A stretch of DNA of 64,000 nt from Dichetophora obliterata (GCA_963920525.1 OY986437.1:62161330-62225329), one strand, 5' to 3'; shown: positions 22,450-34,960, counted from the stretch's first letter. Notes: generated from the letters alone by a model not told the origin. A program made the numbers and translations.

Positions 22450-23785
22450 CACGGTTGCCACCTTTGTGGGAAAAATCCCATATGTGGTTATTTTTAATTG
22501 CCGTGGGAAATGGGAATTCCCATGGGATTTTTTAATTGAGTGTGTTTTTTTTAATTCACGTGGGATTTTTTTTTTGTTTTGTGGGATTTTTTGTTTTGAA
22601 GGATTTATTTTTATTTTTCAGTTAAAATATGTATAAATATATACATAAAAGTGTATATTTTTCATATTTTGTTCATTGTTAAAATCGTTTCAACCCATCT
22701 ATATGATTTTCGCAACGAATTCGTTAAGACTTCGGTTACTTTGTTTTGGTGCGAAGTTCTTTCACTCTTGACATAATTCCATGCATTGGGAAAATATGTT
22801 TCAGTGAATTTTTTCTCTTTTTTTATCAATATATAAAATTAGTATATCTTAAAATTGATTTGTTATCGGCCCTTATTACGAGTTGCTTTCGACGTAATCT
22901 TCGCTGGTTATCGAACAACGAGCATCGAACGTCAAACCCTGTCGAAATGTTCGTTGTTCATCGAATTTTCAGTCGTATAGAATTTTTCTTTTGATGCCGT
23001 GAGTGCTCACCAATAATTGTTAAAAAGATAAGAATTTTGTGATTCAGTCCCATCATGAATAATTTTTCACGCGGAATCGGAAAAGAGAGTTTTCATTTTT
23101 AAGATAAAGCTCAAGAACATTTTGGAAATTTTTCACGCAAATTTGTTAATAAACCATTGATGACTAAGTTTGCATTAAAAATTTCCAAAGTGTTTCTAAG
23201 CTTTATATTAAAAATTAAAACTCCCTTCTTCGATTCCGCGTGAAAAAATATTCATGATAGGGCTGATTGTGTTTTGCTTTTTAAAGACAAAAAACTAATT
23301 TGGAACTCTTTTTGTAAACTTTATACAGGACTAAGGTGGCTTAAGCAAATATTTTTTACTAAATATTATTACTAAAAGACTAATTAAAACACAGATGATG
23401 AAATATACTAGTTGTTCTTTTTAATTTTTTGTTTAATTTTTGACTATTTGTTATGTCTGTATTATTTACTATGGTAATTTTTAATAGAAGAGAGATTTTT
23501 AATACAAATGGGATTTATCGTGGTGTTTTAAATGCAAATGGGATTTTTCGTGGTTTTTTTTATTTGCGTGGGATTTTCGTGGTTATTTTAAATGTTCGTG
23601 GGATTTTTTGTGGTTTTTTTTTAATTACTATGGGATTTTTTTCAATTTTATTCCATGGGAATTTTCGTGGTTATTTTAAATGTTCGGAATTTTTTCAATT
23701 TTATTCAATGGGAATTTTCGTGGTTATTAATTTTTGCTATTGTGGGAAAAAGGTTTTTTCGTGGGAATTTGAGGTGGCAACCGTG
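22450..23785. mobile_element. Non-autonomous hAT with subterminal GTGGGATTTT repeats
   Basis: Ends CACGGTTGCCACCT are inverted at 23772-23785 and flanked by exact 8-bp duplications CTGTAGAT (22442-22449 and 23786-23793). Both subterminal regions are loaded with TGGGATTTTT/TGGGAATTTTCGTGG motifs, probably transposase-binding clusters. The run at 23470-23780 produces a spurious repetitive open frame. A 221-bp MITE is nested at 23045-23265. No transposase was seen. Confidence 0.85.
23045..23265. mobile_element. 221-bp MITE, copy 1
   Basis: Starts CAGTCCCATCATGAATAATT and ends with its inverted partner; arms of about 60 bp (shared TTTTTCACGCGGAATCG). Flanked by ATT on both sides. The second copy at 49452-49672 has exactly the same length. 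Confidence 0.75.
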
Positions 23786-23793
23786 CTGTAGAT

Positions 23794-24965
23794 ACCGCTT
23801 TTTTGTCTCTTTCTATGTAGATACTGCGTTTTTGTTTGAATAATTGCTTTATTTTTTGTAGATATGACATTTCAGGTTAAAATATTAAGCAATTGAGCAA
23901 AATTTCGAAATTCTTATTTTACTTTATTTAAGATGGAAGAAAGATGATAAAGAAAAAACAATAAAACTGATTTTGATTTTCATGACAGAAGCCGGCACTT
24001 TTTTATGACAGCAGTATGGGAAACTTTGTCAACATATAAAAAAAAATACTTTTATGTATATTTTAACATATTTATTTAAAAAGTTATTTAAAGAAAAAAA
24101 CTGAGGTGAAAAAGTTTAGTTTTCTTTAACCCTAGGTTAGGCAACTGGGCCTAACTAGGACCATTTTTAGTTTAAACATATATGTATATCTTTAATATGT
24201 TTCAACGCATCGATCTGAAACTTCATGGATTCTTGCGGTGAAGCTTCATGAGCACAAAAACCAAAAATTGTAATGATCGAATTCAGCTAGCAGAAGAACA
24301 TTTTTCTTGTTATTAACTCAACATCGAAAATTAACTACTGGGCTTAAGTTAGTAAGTCCTGACCCCCCCCCCCACCCCGATGATTTTCGGACGTGTTTTT
24401 GCATGTGATGCATAATAGCAGGTGGTGTATTGCGTGCTTACCATGTCAACAACGATTATTGTGTAACAATTTTTTTTTGTCTTTATTACTTTTGCTTGTG
24501 ATCTGAGTGTTTCCAGGGCGCAAGGCGTATATATGTTTGGAATTTTTTTTTGCTTAATGCTTGGGGAAAATGATGGAGAAAATGAAGGAGAGACTACAAA
24601 TGATCATCATATCTGCCAACATCATATGCAACACTCCATTAATTACGTGAGGCGATTTTTAGACCCCCCTCCCCCTAGTGAGATGTCGTGAGATTTGGCT
24701 CTACTCCCTTCCCCCCTCTAATCACACATGATATTGTTCAAAATGCTCGTTTTTTAAGAGTAAATATAATAATCTATGCTTCATTGTATTGGATTTATTA
24801 ATATAAATATTAAATATAAATGTAAATATTATTGTATACAATTTAGTCATATTTTAGTAGAGAAACACGTTTTACTCAATTTGGAGAATTTACACCAACT
24901 GCAAATCTTACGTGTACTGTAAGATATAAAGAATTTTTTAGATTTTTTACTGAAAATTTTAAAAT
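23794..24965. other. Unannotated stretch with C-rich tracts
   Basis: No gene is recognised. A C11 run at 24363-24373 and a C-rich block near 24663-24720 are the main features; these look like worn ends of older repeats. Confidence 0.35.
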
Positions 24966-27173
24966 TCTATATAAATAAAAATCAAATGTCGTTCGTTGGT
25001 AATTGCATCAGTTGAGAACGGCTGAACCGATTTGGATAATTTTTTTTTTTAAATGTTCGTAATAGTCCAACTTAGGTTTTTACGGAAAGAAAAATTGACC
25101 ACGCCCACTTTGCGCCCACTTTTTTTGATTTATCTAAAATCGGAAAACGGCTGGACCGATTTGGATAATTTTTTTTTTTAATGTTCATAGTAATCCAATT
25201 TAAGTTTTGTCGGAAAGAAAAATTGACCACGTCCACTTTTGCGCCCACTGTTTTGATATCTTAATACAAAATATAAAATTAAGTGGCAAAACTTCCTGTT
25301 CGCATACTCCTCCTCGACGGCTTGCCCGATTTCAATGAAATTTTCAGGGGTGATTGGGGTCTGTGTGGAGGGTGCACATAAGAAATTGCATGTGTGTATC
25401 TTTGCAGGTTTGGTACCACACCCCCTTTTGTCGCCCACAAATCAATAAAAATGCTGTATTTAAGACGGTTTTGGTCGTATGAAATTAAAATTTGGTAAAT
25501 AAGTTCGTATGATAACTATAATTAACTTTGAAAAAATGGGCGTGGTCACAATTCATCTACGCCTACTTTAAAGAAAATATCAAAATACTTCGAAACCATT
25601 GGTCCGATTGAGCTCAAATTTTGTAAGTACGCTTTGCTTTGAGTACGAGATGGTTTAAGGGGCAATGCCACACCCCCTTTTACCTCCCACATATAAATAA
25701 AAAATTGTTGTTATCGAATAGCTTTAGTTAGAGTTATGGGTCGCACAGCTTAGAAATTCGGTATTCGACCACAATTTAGACGTACCGTTTCTGTGATGAA
25801 ATTTTATGGGAGTGGACAAGGGGGAGGGGCACCTCCGATACAACCCAAATTTGTGATATCGAATAGCTTTGAAGTTATAGGAATTCATCTTTGGAATTCA
25901 GTTTTTGACCTCAATTTACACATGCAGTTTCAATGGTTTTATTTTATGGGCGTTGGACAGGGAGGCGTGACATCTCCCTTACAACCCAAATTTGCGATAT
26001 CGTATTGCTTTGAAGTATTATAGGTTGACAGCGTAAGAATTCGGTATTCGACCTAAATTTATACATGCATTTTCAATACTTACATTTTGTCGTCGTAGGG
26101 CAAAGGGGAGTGGCACTTCCCATACAACCCAACTTTGTGCTATCAAATAGTTTTAGAGTTATAAGTCGTACAACGCTGAAATTCAGTATTCGACCTCAAT
26201 ATACACATGCAGTTTCATTGATTCAATCTATGTTCATTGGTAAGAGGGGCGTGGCACCTCCCATTTAACGTAAATTTGCGATATTGAATATCAGCGTCAG
26301 AATTCAGTATTCGGCCCCAATTTATACATGCAGTTTCATTAATTACATTTTATGGGCGTACGACAAGGGGGCGTGAAACCTCCTATTTAACCCAAATTAG
26401 AGATATCAAATAGCATTGGGGTTATAGGTCTCACAGCTTTGGAATTCAGTATTGGACCTCAATGTACACATGCAGTTTCATTGATTACATTTTATGAGCG
26501 TTGATCAAGGGGGAGTGGCACCTCCCATACAACGAAAATTTGTGATATCGAATAGCTTTGTAGTTCAAGGTCGCACAGCGTCGGAACTCAGTATTCGACC
26601 AAAATTTACGCTTGCAGATTTACTGATAAAATTTTTTAGAGTTTGTCGGGGGGGGCGTGACACCTCCAATTTAACCCAAATTTGCGATATCGAATAGATT
26701 TGGAGTTATAGGTAACTCAGCCTCAAAATTCAGTATTCGACCTCAATGTACTCATGCAGTTTCATTGCTAAAATTTTATGGGCGTAGGGAAAAGGAGAGT
26801 GGCACCTCCCATACAATCAAAATTTGTGCTATCGAATAGTTTTGGAGTTATATGTCGCACAGTTTTGGATATCGGTATTCGACCTCCATGTAGACATCCA
26901 GTTTAATTGATTACATTCTATTAGCGGTGATGAAGAGAGAGTGGCACTTCCTATACAACCCAAATTTGTTATATCGAATAGCTTTGTGGATATAGGTCGC
27001 ACAGTCTCAGAATTCAGTATTTGACCTCAATTTAGACATGCTGTTTAACTGATAACATTTTATGGGCGTTTGAATAGGGAGAGTGGCAGCAACGCGCCGG
27101 GTTTCAGCTATATATAAATACTTTTAATTTTATTTTATACGAGGGGGTAGCGAAACACACCGGGTTCAGCTAG
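24966..27173 (+). mobile_element. Non-autonomous Helitron, copy 2
   Basis: Starts TCTATATAAATAAAAATC at 24966 and ends GGGTTCAGCTAG at 27173 followed by T. Sequence at about 25450-27100 is the reverse complement of large parts of copy 1 (1495-3682), including the 142-bp repeats. An internal GCAACGCGCCGGGTTTCAGCTA at 27091-27112 duplicates the 3' terminus of copy 1, so the real end may be there or at 27173. The base before TC is T rather than the expected A. No Rep/helicase coding. Confidence 0.7.
25740..27085. repeat. Diverged tandem array of about 142 bp inside Helitron copy 2
   Basis: CAGTATTCGACCTCAAT-like motifs recur near 25752, 25897, 26040, 26185, 26300, 26446, 26589, 26731, 26875 and 27017, mostly 142-146 bp apart. 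It is the inverted counterpart of the array at 1560-2990. Open frames of 67-76 codons here are repeat by-products. Confidence 0.8.
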
Positions 27174-28840
27174 TTTAATATAAAAACTGATAGGATTTGC
27201 TATGATTAATAAAAAATAGGAAAAATCAAATTAAATTTATTAACCCTGTTCTACACAACACTGAGAAATTTACTAAAGACCGGGTCAGGAAAAAATTAAT
27301 TTTTAAAATTGAGTTATTTTACCCTATAGTGCACTTTGTTTGGTTATCAAGAAACTTTTAGCGAAGAAAAAATAAAAGTCATCCGTTTTTTTTAATTTTT
27401 GTTGGTGGAAAAATTTTTCAAATTTTCAAAAAACTAAGAATAATTAAGGAAAAAAATCTTCAAAAAGTTATCAGATAGGTTCAACTTTGCTTAGGATTTT
27501 AAGTATTCATGTAAATTATATAATATGGAAGAATTTTCTTAATTTTCCTGCTATTTAAAATTAATAAACTATATGGGTTAGTTGTAAATATGTATGGTAT
27601 TTAAATATGTCTTATTAAGTTAAATCTACTGTTCTTGTTTTATAGCTTTATAAATTGTTGGAGCTCGTTATGGTATTACTATAAGATTACTGCTGTTTTA
27701 TAATACATTTTGGAATTTTAGAGTTTTATAGGACGACCAGATAAACTATTGAAAAACAATTATTTTAAAATAATTTTTATTTAGGAGGAAATTTATATTG
27801 GGACATAATTATAGGGTTGTCAAAAAGAAATTATGATTTTGTAGTCTTTTTTATATAAAAATCACATAGATAAATTTAAGGAAAAAGTAGTTTTTTATAA
27901 GGAATGGAAATGGAAATTTTTGAATTTTTATATTGACAGGTCGTTTATTATTCTTCTAAATTGAACTTCCTTGTGAACGATTACACGAGAATAATTAAAA
28001 GTGAAAAATAATTTTATTATTTTCTGTATAGTTTTTTTATCAAGATGTTTTTTTATATTTAATTTAATTAATATAAATTTATTTCACTGAGAATACTTGT
28101 CGTTAGCGTTGATAGATAATTTTTATTATATGAAAACGTATTTTTTTCTTAATTGTCTCGTTAGTTTTATTAGCTATAGGTAATCTCTCCAATTAAATTT
28201 TATTGAACTAATGTACCTTATAAGGAAGGGGTATAGAAAAGGACTAATAAAGAGCAAGTTAGATCGTTTAATAGGTAAATGAATTAATATAAATACTTTC
28301 AAATATTTATTAATTGGAATGTTAGGTTTGAGGGGCTTACAGGAAAATTTTATTTTCCTGTATAATAACCTAATAGTGGGTTATGCAGTATAAATCCATA
28401 TGGTATTACTTCAATAAATATTTAATAGGGAAATTTTTTTAATTTTGATATTATTTTATAGAAAGATTACATTAATTTGTAAATTATGGACCGGTTTTAC
28501 AAATTAATGTATAAATTAAAGTTATAGCTTATGGGGCTTGTACAATAGAAGTTTTCATGGGATACCTTAAATCAATAATCTAAGAGTACAATCTAGGGAA
28601 TTGTAGTTTATTAGAGAAAAAATTTGGAAAGAAGAGAAATTTGGCACCAATCATTTAGTTTTTCGTGAGTTAATCGTTCTATAAAATTTTTAGGCATGAA
28701 ATATATTTTGTTATTCGTTGTCCGTAAAATAAAAAACACTTTCTAAGAGTTTAATTTAATTTTTTTTTCTTTTTAGTTCAAAAATAACAAATAAAATTTA
28801 CATTTTTTATAAAAAAGTCAATACATTTTTTAATCATGAG
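27174..28840. other. AT-rich tract with several hairpins, unexplained
   Basis: No open frame and no known element end. Palindromes stand out: CAGGAAAATTTTATTTTCCTG near 28340 (split by one base pair in the loop), ATAACCTAATAGTGGGTTAT near 28365, and an inverted pair TTAATTTGTAAA/TTTACAAATTAA near 28471-28512. I considered mitochondrial insertion or a structured retroelement but recognise neither. Confidence 0.35.
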
Positions 28841-29160
28841 CCACTCAAACAAAAATGAGTATGAATGAGTATAAGTAGTTTCCAAAGTACTACGTAGTAC
28901 TCATATGTGATTGTTAAAAAAAATGAATCAAGTATAGAATAAATTAAATATTAAGGGTTGCCACCTAAAAATATGTATTTTTCAGAATTTTAAACATAGT
29001 TTAACAGTGTCAGGGGGTCGCTGATTTCGAATATGAAGTCAGAATTTTTAAATTCAATATGGTTAATAGGGCTGTCACTTTAATTTTTTTATTTTTACGA
29101 ATTCGGTGCTGGCGCGAACACTAGGTAAAAATGGGTCGCTGAATCCGAATCCGTTGTCAG
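28841..29160. repeat. Partial copy of a dispersed repeat also at 35940-36540
   Basis: The block around 28950-29160 (gggttgccacct, gctgatttcgaat, gaattcggtgctggcgcgaa) closely matches 35955-36120. The piece at 28835-28930 is the reverse complement of the roughly 100-bp unit tandemly repeated at 36195-36515. Confidence 0.6.
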
Positions 29161-29964
29161 AATTTATATCTTCTGCATTTATGGCATTTTCTGGTGTGCC
29201 ACAAAGTAGTGTTCTTTGACCATTTTTTTTTTTTTTTTGATATTTTTAAATGATCAATGTAATTAAGTATTCAGACTATCTGTTGTTTGCTGATGACTTG
29301 AAAACTTTTAAGAGAATTGTAAGCTACTCAGATTCTTATCTACTTCAAGTAGATATAAACTCAATTCATGAATGGTGTTTTCAAAGCTTTATTTAAATCT
29401 TGGTAAATGTGCAGTTGCAACATACTCTAAATCAGAAAATCCTTTATTAAAATCGTACGCCATTAATAACATTGCGTTTACTGGGGTTAATTAAATTAAA
29501 GACCTGGGAGTGATTTTTGATTCAAAATTTTTGTTTACCGCACACCTCGATTTCAAACTAACTAAAGCTTTTGCTATGTTAGCTTTCATACGGAGAAATT
29601 GCCGGAATTTTTGGGACGGAATTTTTCGTCAGATCGAAACTTGAATATGCTGCGTTTATTTGGAGGCCGTATTATGCATCGAATATAGCCCGTTTTTAAC
29701 GAGTGCAAAAGTCATTTCTAAGATTTGCTCTAAGGCACATTCATTGTGATGAGCCCTAAGCCTTTATATGATGCTGATGATGAACTGATAGGTCTTAATT
29801 CGATTTCAGATAGAAGAAAATTATTGTCGCTGTTATTTATTTATGATAAATAATAGTATATACAGTGGTGGTCACGAATTTAGCACACTTAAAAAAGTAA
29901 AGTGAATACTTATATTTTCCATTTATTTGTTGTAAATTTTTAATTAATTTTTTTTAGTGTATAT

Positions 29965-32076
29965 TAGACCTGTCCAGATTTCCAAAGTTCACATTTTTTA
30001 ATGAGCACTTACAGTTTTAGAATCTCTCAATGATTGAAATAAGAACTGTGAAAAAAGATTTTGAAAAACTTTTGCCAAAAAGTTGCTCAACGCGGTTGAA
30101 GTCAGAATTTTGGCAATTTTCGAGAATTTTAAAGGTATACATACAAACAAAATTTTAAATAATTTATTAGTAAATATAAGAAATATCTAAAAGCGCAATC
30201 TTTGAGCTTAATGGTCAAGCAAATAAGAAAAAATTCAAAAAGTGAAAATTATTGAGCCGTTTACTATCTGTAGCCTCTAGAAATCAAAAAATTCAGAAAA
30301 TTTTCGCAATTTTTTTTTTCAATTCATTATATTTTTTCGAAAAAAATTTTTTATATACGTTTGCATATTTTTTATATATTCTTGAAACAATAAGGTATAA
30401 AAAAAATGTAGTTTAAGAATTTTTGGATGTGTCATTAGTCACTAAACAATTAATTTATTTATGAAAGGTCTGACTTAAATAGTTTAGTTTTAGTTACATG
30501 TGGCAGATTTTTTCTATGATCAGCTACAACTTGAAGCAAATATTGTTTTTGCTCTTCATCCTTCGTTGCACTTGAGTTGTATGATGTTATTAAGGCTACT
30601 CCTCTCTCTGCAACGTCGTTCACTATTTGTAAATTTTTAACAATTAAAAGCCCATTTATATAAGATTTGTTGTTTTCCCAATTGTCTGAGAAGCTGCAGC
30701 TTCTCAAAAAAAAAGAGTGTGTTCTTTGTTACAAAATGCTCCAACTTTAGATCTGATATGTTGTTGATAATAAAAGCTGGTGCTTTTTTGGGCCTAGTGG
30801 TATTGCCAGGATTGTTTCTGATGGCGTGCACCATATTATTTCGGGTTTCGTAGCTTAATGATACATCATAAAAAGCTAAACCAACTAATTCTTCACCTAG
30901 GTACCAAAAATGGTTGCTTAATTTTTTTAACGCTATATCAGCAGCACTTTTGTGAATACTCTTGTATCTGTAAATTTGTAAAAAAAACGTATGAACTTTT
31001 TATGTTTAATTCAATTATTATAATTAATCATATCTTATTTGAACGAAGATTTAACTAACCTGTCAAGACTAAAGATCAACTTAAGCAAGTATAAAAAATT
31101 CGCCAACACCGTACGCTTTGTAGGACACTTATCACTGTCCATATTTTTAAGTACATTTCCTACTAAATACACTCTTTTTGAAGTTTCCCTGGTTTTAACC
31201 ATGTTTTTATAAAGGATATATTCAGAAAATTTTCAGGAATTTATGAGTTCTGGATGCAGCAATTAATTTGCACTTTTTAAAAATTTTAATCAGCCGTTTA
31301 GCTTATTTACTTTGACTTTTAGCTCATAGACTGCTCTTTCACAATAAAAAATTTGTAGCATACCATACAAAGAAAAGCTTAGAACACGGGAACGATTTGA
31401 ATGACCAGGCCAAACTAAATACATAATGAAAAAGCAATTAACAAAGAATACACTTGTTGTTGTTTTATTTTTTTCTGTGCAGCGATAACGGTACACTGGC
31501 GCGTTGAACATGCCAATGTTTCCGTCGTCATATGACGACGCTATAAGAATGGGTTAAGTCAGACCTTTCATAAGGAAATTGTTTAGTAACTAATGACACA
31601 TCCAAAAATTCTTAACCTAAATTTTTTTTATACCTTATTGTTCCAAGAATATATAAAAAATATGCAAACGTATATAAAAATTTTTTTCGAAAAAATATAA
31701 TGAATTGAAAAGAAAAATTGCGAAAATTTTCTGAATTTTTTGATTTCTAGAGGCTACAGAAAGTAAACGGCTCAATAATTTTCACTTTTTTAATTTTTTC
31801 TTATTTGCTTGACCATTTAGCTTAAAGATTGCGCTTTTAGATATTTCTTATATTTACTAATAAATTATTTAAAATTTTGTTTGTACGTATACCTTTAAAA
31901 TTTTCGAAAATTGCCAAAATCCTGACTTCAACCGCTTCGAGCAACTTTTTGGCAAAATTTTTTTCAAAATCTTTTTTCACAGTTCTTATTTCAATCATTG
32001 AGAGATTCTTAAACTGTAAGTGCTCATTAAAAAATGTGAGTTTTGAAAAATCTCATACATTTCGTGGACAGGTCTA
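29965..32076. mobile_element. hAT-like foldback element nested in Tc1
   Basis: Ends TAGACCTGTCCA are inverted at 32065-32076 and flanked by exact 8-bp duplications GTGTATAT (29957-29964 and 32077-32084). The arms are unusually long, about 450 bp each (29965-30440 and about 31560-32076), and nearly identical in places. The middle carries a decayed coding region on the minus strand at 30459-30834. Confidence 0.85.
30459..30834 (-). pseudogene. Putative transposase C-terminal remnant of the foldback
   Basis: Two overlapping frames, joined by a shift near 30690, read NNPGNTTRPKKAP, then DLKLEHFVTKNTL, then NDVAERGVALI and TKDEEQKQYLLQVVADHRKN. The second part looks conserved and protein-like. 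I have a loose memory of NDxAERG...EEQxQxLLQVV..HR segments in insect transposon-like proteins, but cannot name the family. Its position inside an 8-bp-duplication element suggests the element's own transposase. Confidence 0.5.
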
Positions 32077-32229
32077 GTGTATATATTATGTCTTCTTTAT
32101 TTCTTATAAGCATTTTTTTATTTCAAAACTTTTTCTTATAGGACTTAAAATCAAATAAAAATTAAAAATAAGCATTTCGACTTGATCATGAATTTAGCAC
32201 ATGAGCGAAAAAATGTCTAGGATGAAAAA

Positions 32230-32930
32230 TATAATCAAAATTGATTGCATAAAACTCAATATTTCGTAGGAAATCCCTTATTCTTAATTACTGCATCTCA
32301 TATCCTTGGTAAATTTTTGACCAAAGCCACACAACGGTACTTTGGAATACTATAACGAATCCTTTGGATTTTCCTAAACAAATCTGGCAAATTTTTGGAT
32401 TTTACTGTTAGCATTTACTGCTCGACATCCCTCCACAGATTCTCAATCGGGTTTAAGTCCGATGGCCACTTCAAAATATCAATATGTTTGTCTTCCAAGT
32501 AACTCTTAACTATGTGAGCACTGTGCTTTGGATCATTATCCTGCATAAAACGCCATTAAAGTGGCAAATTATCCTCTTGAAACGGTATCATGGTATTGAC
32601 AAGTACTTTTTTGTAAGCGTGCTGGTCCATTTTTTGGTAAATTTTAACAATCGGACAAACTCCGTGCCAATAAAACGCCGCCCATACCATAACATTTCAG
32701 CCACCCTGTTTAATCGTCTTGAGCGCGTACTTTGGATTGTGTTGCATGTTTTGAGGACGCCACACATATTGTTTGCTGTCAGATGCGAACCGGCAAAACT
32801 TTGATTTATCCCTCCAAAAATTCGTCGACTTTTTAAATACTCTTTTGCAAACGCAAGACTGCATTTAATATTTTTTTGCGACGCATGTGGTGTTTGTTGG
32901 GCTATAAAGCTACGGAAATTGTTTTCATTC
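32230..32930 (-). pseudogene. Tc1-like transposase fragment (DD34E type)
   Basis: Across frames the minus strand gives [48 protein letters not shown] and [18 protein letters not shown]. These are the three catalytic regions of Tc1 transposase: the first Asp in RDKSKF, the second in QDNDPKH, and Glu in IENLW. Frame changes and stops mean it is not functional. Confidence 0.8.
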
Positions 32931-33830
32931 AAGCGTCTTCTTATGCCTTTTGAGGATACATTTATGCCATATTTTGATGAAATTTCATTTTAAATTTTAT
33001 TTGAGGTCTTAAAAGGATCACTAAGTGAAGCTCTATGAATCAAATGGCCCTCTCTTGCTATTGTTTTTCGCGCTATTAGTCGCTATTTCACATTTTTAAT
33101 GCTCTAATACTGCTCTTCATGTTGTAATGCAATATATATTAACTTTCACGAACATCTAAGAAGCAGAGCAATCTCTGAAACTGAGCTTCCACCATTTTTC
33201 ATTTGCCGAATCAAATGCCGCTGAGCCTCTGAACATCAGTAGCCATATCTTTCTGCAATTTTTTGTTAGAACTCAAATAGAAACTTAATAAATTTAGTAT
33301 ATCTTACTATTAAAGTTAAATTAACAAAAATAAAATACGATATGGAACAGTAATTCTAACCTGTGCTAAATTCGTGTCCAGCATTTAAACCACATTGATT
33401 CATACTACTTGAAATATGTCAGAAAATTTAAGAATAACTAAGAAACCAACTAACGGTACATAGAGTTAACTTCATAAACAATACTCAACAAAAAATATTT
33501 GATTACAATTCTCAAGCTAAGATGTAAAAAATTTCAAATAAGAGTTACTAACACAGTGTGTGCTAAATTCGTGACCACCACTATACATAGAATAGTAGCA
33601 ACTATTCTATGTTATTCGCTGTTATTTATTTATGATAAATAAATAGAATAGTAGCAACTGTAGATTGCAATGCGCTATTAAAATTAATAAATTTTAATGT
33701 TCCTCAAAAATCTCTTCAACGAATAGACTTATTTTATTTAGGCACTTGCCAAACGAATAAGCTATTAATTCACCAACGTATAGAGCTTTGCATGAATTTT
33801 GTAGATGTAAATTAATATAAGTAGATGATC

Positions 33831-34865
33831 ACTATAAAGAAAATTTTATATAATCCAAAATGTTCGTAATTACTTTAGACACACAACTGCATTCTTAGAG
33901 ATATATGGGGACGTTCAAACTATATAGATAATTTTAACACAAAACTAAGTTTTATTAATAGTCTGGTATAAAAAAATAGATTTTTAGCCAAAACTTTTGA
34001 TTGGAAAGAGATATTGGGGTAATTTTTTCACATAAATTATTTTTGAGACTTGTTATTTGTAAAAATTATTTTGTAAAAAATATAAAAACAACATTTTGGA
34101 AAAAATAAATTTCGCGAAAAAAATCAAAGGGGGTGGTACCCTTGTTGTTTTGATGACAAAAACAGTAAAATAAGTTTTGCGCTTAGCTGGAAGAATTTTT
34201 GCAAATAAATGCTATGTCATATGAAAGGTAGCCAGATGTGCAATTTTAAATTGATTTTATTTTTTTATTAACAACAATTTTTGAATCACTTTTTGAGTAA
34301 AAAGTCAATATTTTGGACCTTTTTTGACATAATCATAAAACATATATACACTGACTTACTGCTACAGTTCAACCTATTTTTATGAAGTGATTTTATTGAA
34401 CTTTTGAACAAAAAAAATTTGAGTGAAATATATTAATGGACAGCGGAGATATTTACATCGAAAGACCAAACTTTGATTTTCATGTCGTTTTTTTCTCATT
34501 CTTAGGTAACGATGTTTTATGAAAAAGTCGTTATACTGAAAATTTCTCCAATTTTGAAGATATGTGAATGTTTTTGATGTCAAAATAACAGAAATTTTTA
34601 AAATTAAATACAAAAAAATCTCCGATAGTAAAAAGTTTTATAATAACAAAATTACCGTTAGTTGAAAAATTTCAGAGGGGGCGTGGCAAAAACTAAGTAT
34701 GTAACATTTTAAGTTGGGATGCACTTAATATGCATATCTAGTTTGAGCAAAATCCGTTGAGCCGTTTAGATTTGTATAAAGGTCAAACAAACAAACAAAC
34801 AAACAGAAAATGAGTTTTATTACTATAGATAGACAAAAAAAAAAAATGCTTCAACGAACAGATGC

Positions 34866-34898
<33 letters not shown>

Positions 34899-34960
34899 CA
34901 TGCAATAACAATAGAGTTCAGCTACTACAGCTTTTTCGCACTTTCTCCGCATTGGATCAT
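33831..34960. other. AT-rich stretch with a possible Helitron-like 5' end and a poly-T run
   Basis: Decayed LINE sequence continues to about 33990. Near 34829 the minus strand reads A|TCTATAGTAATAAAACTC, followed by TTTG repeats and GGCTCAACGGATTT, resembling the 5' end of Helitron-like repeats; a 3' partner was not found. A T-run of more than 30 bases ends near 34899. The motif ataagtagatgatcactata recurs at 33821 and twice near 35730-35760. Confidence 0.35.

Larger units (their letters stand above)
29863..33583 (-). mobile_element. Tc1-like element inserted in the LINE, itself interrupted
   Basis: Ends CAGTGGTGGTCACGAATTTA and inverted partner (TAGTGGTGGTCACG), with TA on both sides at 29861-29862 and 33584-33585. 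Transposase remains lie on the minus strand at about 32230-32930. A 2.1-kb hAT-like foldback occupies 29965-32076. Confidence 0.8.
29165..33830 (+). pseudogene. Non-LTR retrotransposon (LINE) RT fragment, interrupted
   Basis: Broken frames give SGVPQSSVL, then FADDLK (the RT Asp-Asp box), LNLGKCAVATYS, LGVIFDSKF and KLEYAAFIWRPYYASNIARF, typical of jockey/CR1-group reverse transcriptase and its thumb. The reading resumes after 33590, beyond a Tc1 element at 29863-33583 that splits it. Many stops make it inactive. No endonuclease domain was found, so it is 5'-truncated. A decayed 3' end with an AAATAAATAAA-like tail appears near 35910. Confidence 0.7.

Noticed and set aside
23453..23843. 112-codon frame with repeated GIFRGFF-like peptides
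   Set aside because: Produced by subterminal TGGGATTTTT repeats of a hAT element.
25793..26697. Open frames of 67-76 codons with repeated APPIQPKFVIS
   Set aside because: By-products of the 142-bp repeats in Helitron copy 2.
27174..28840. Nuclear copy of mitochondrial DNA
   Set aside because: AT content fits, but I found no recognisable mitochondrial gene or rRNA segment; left as unexplained.
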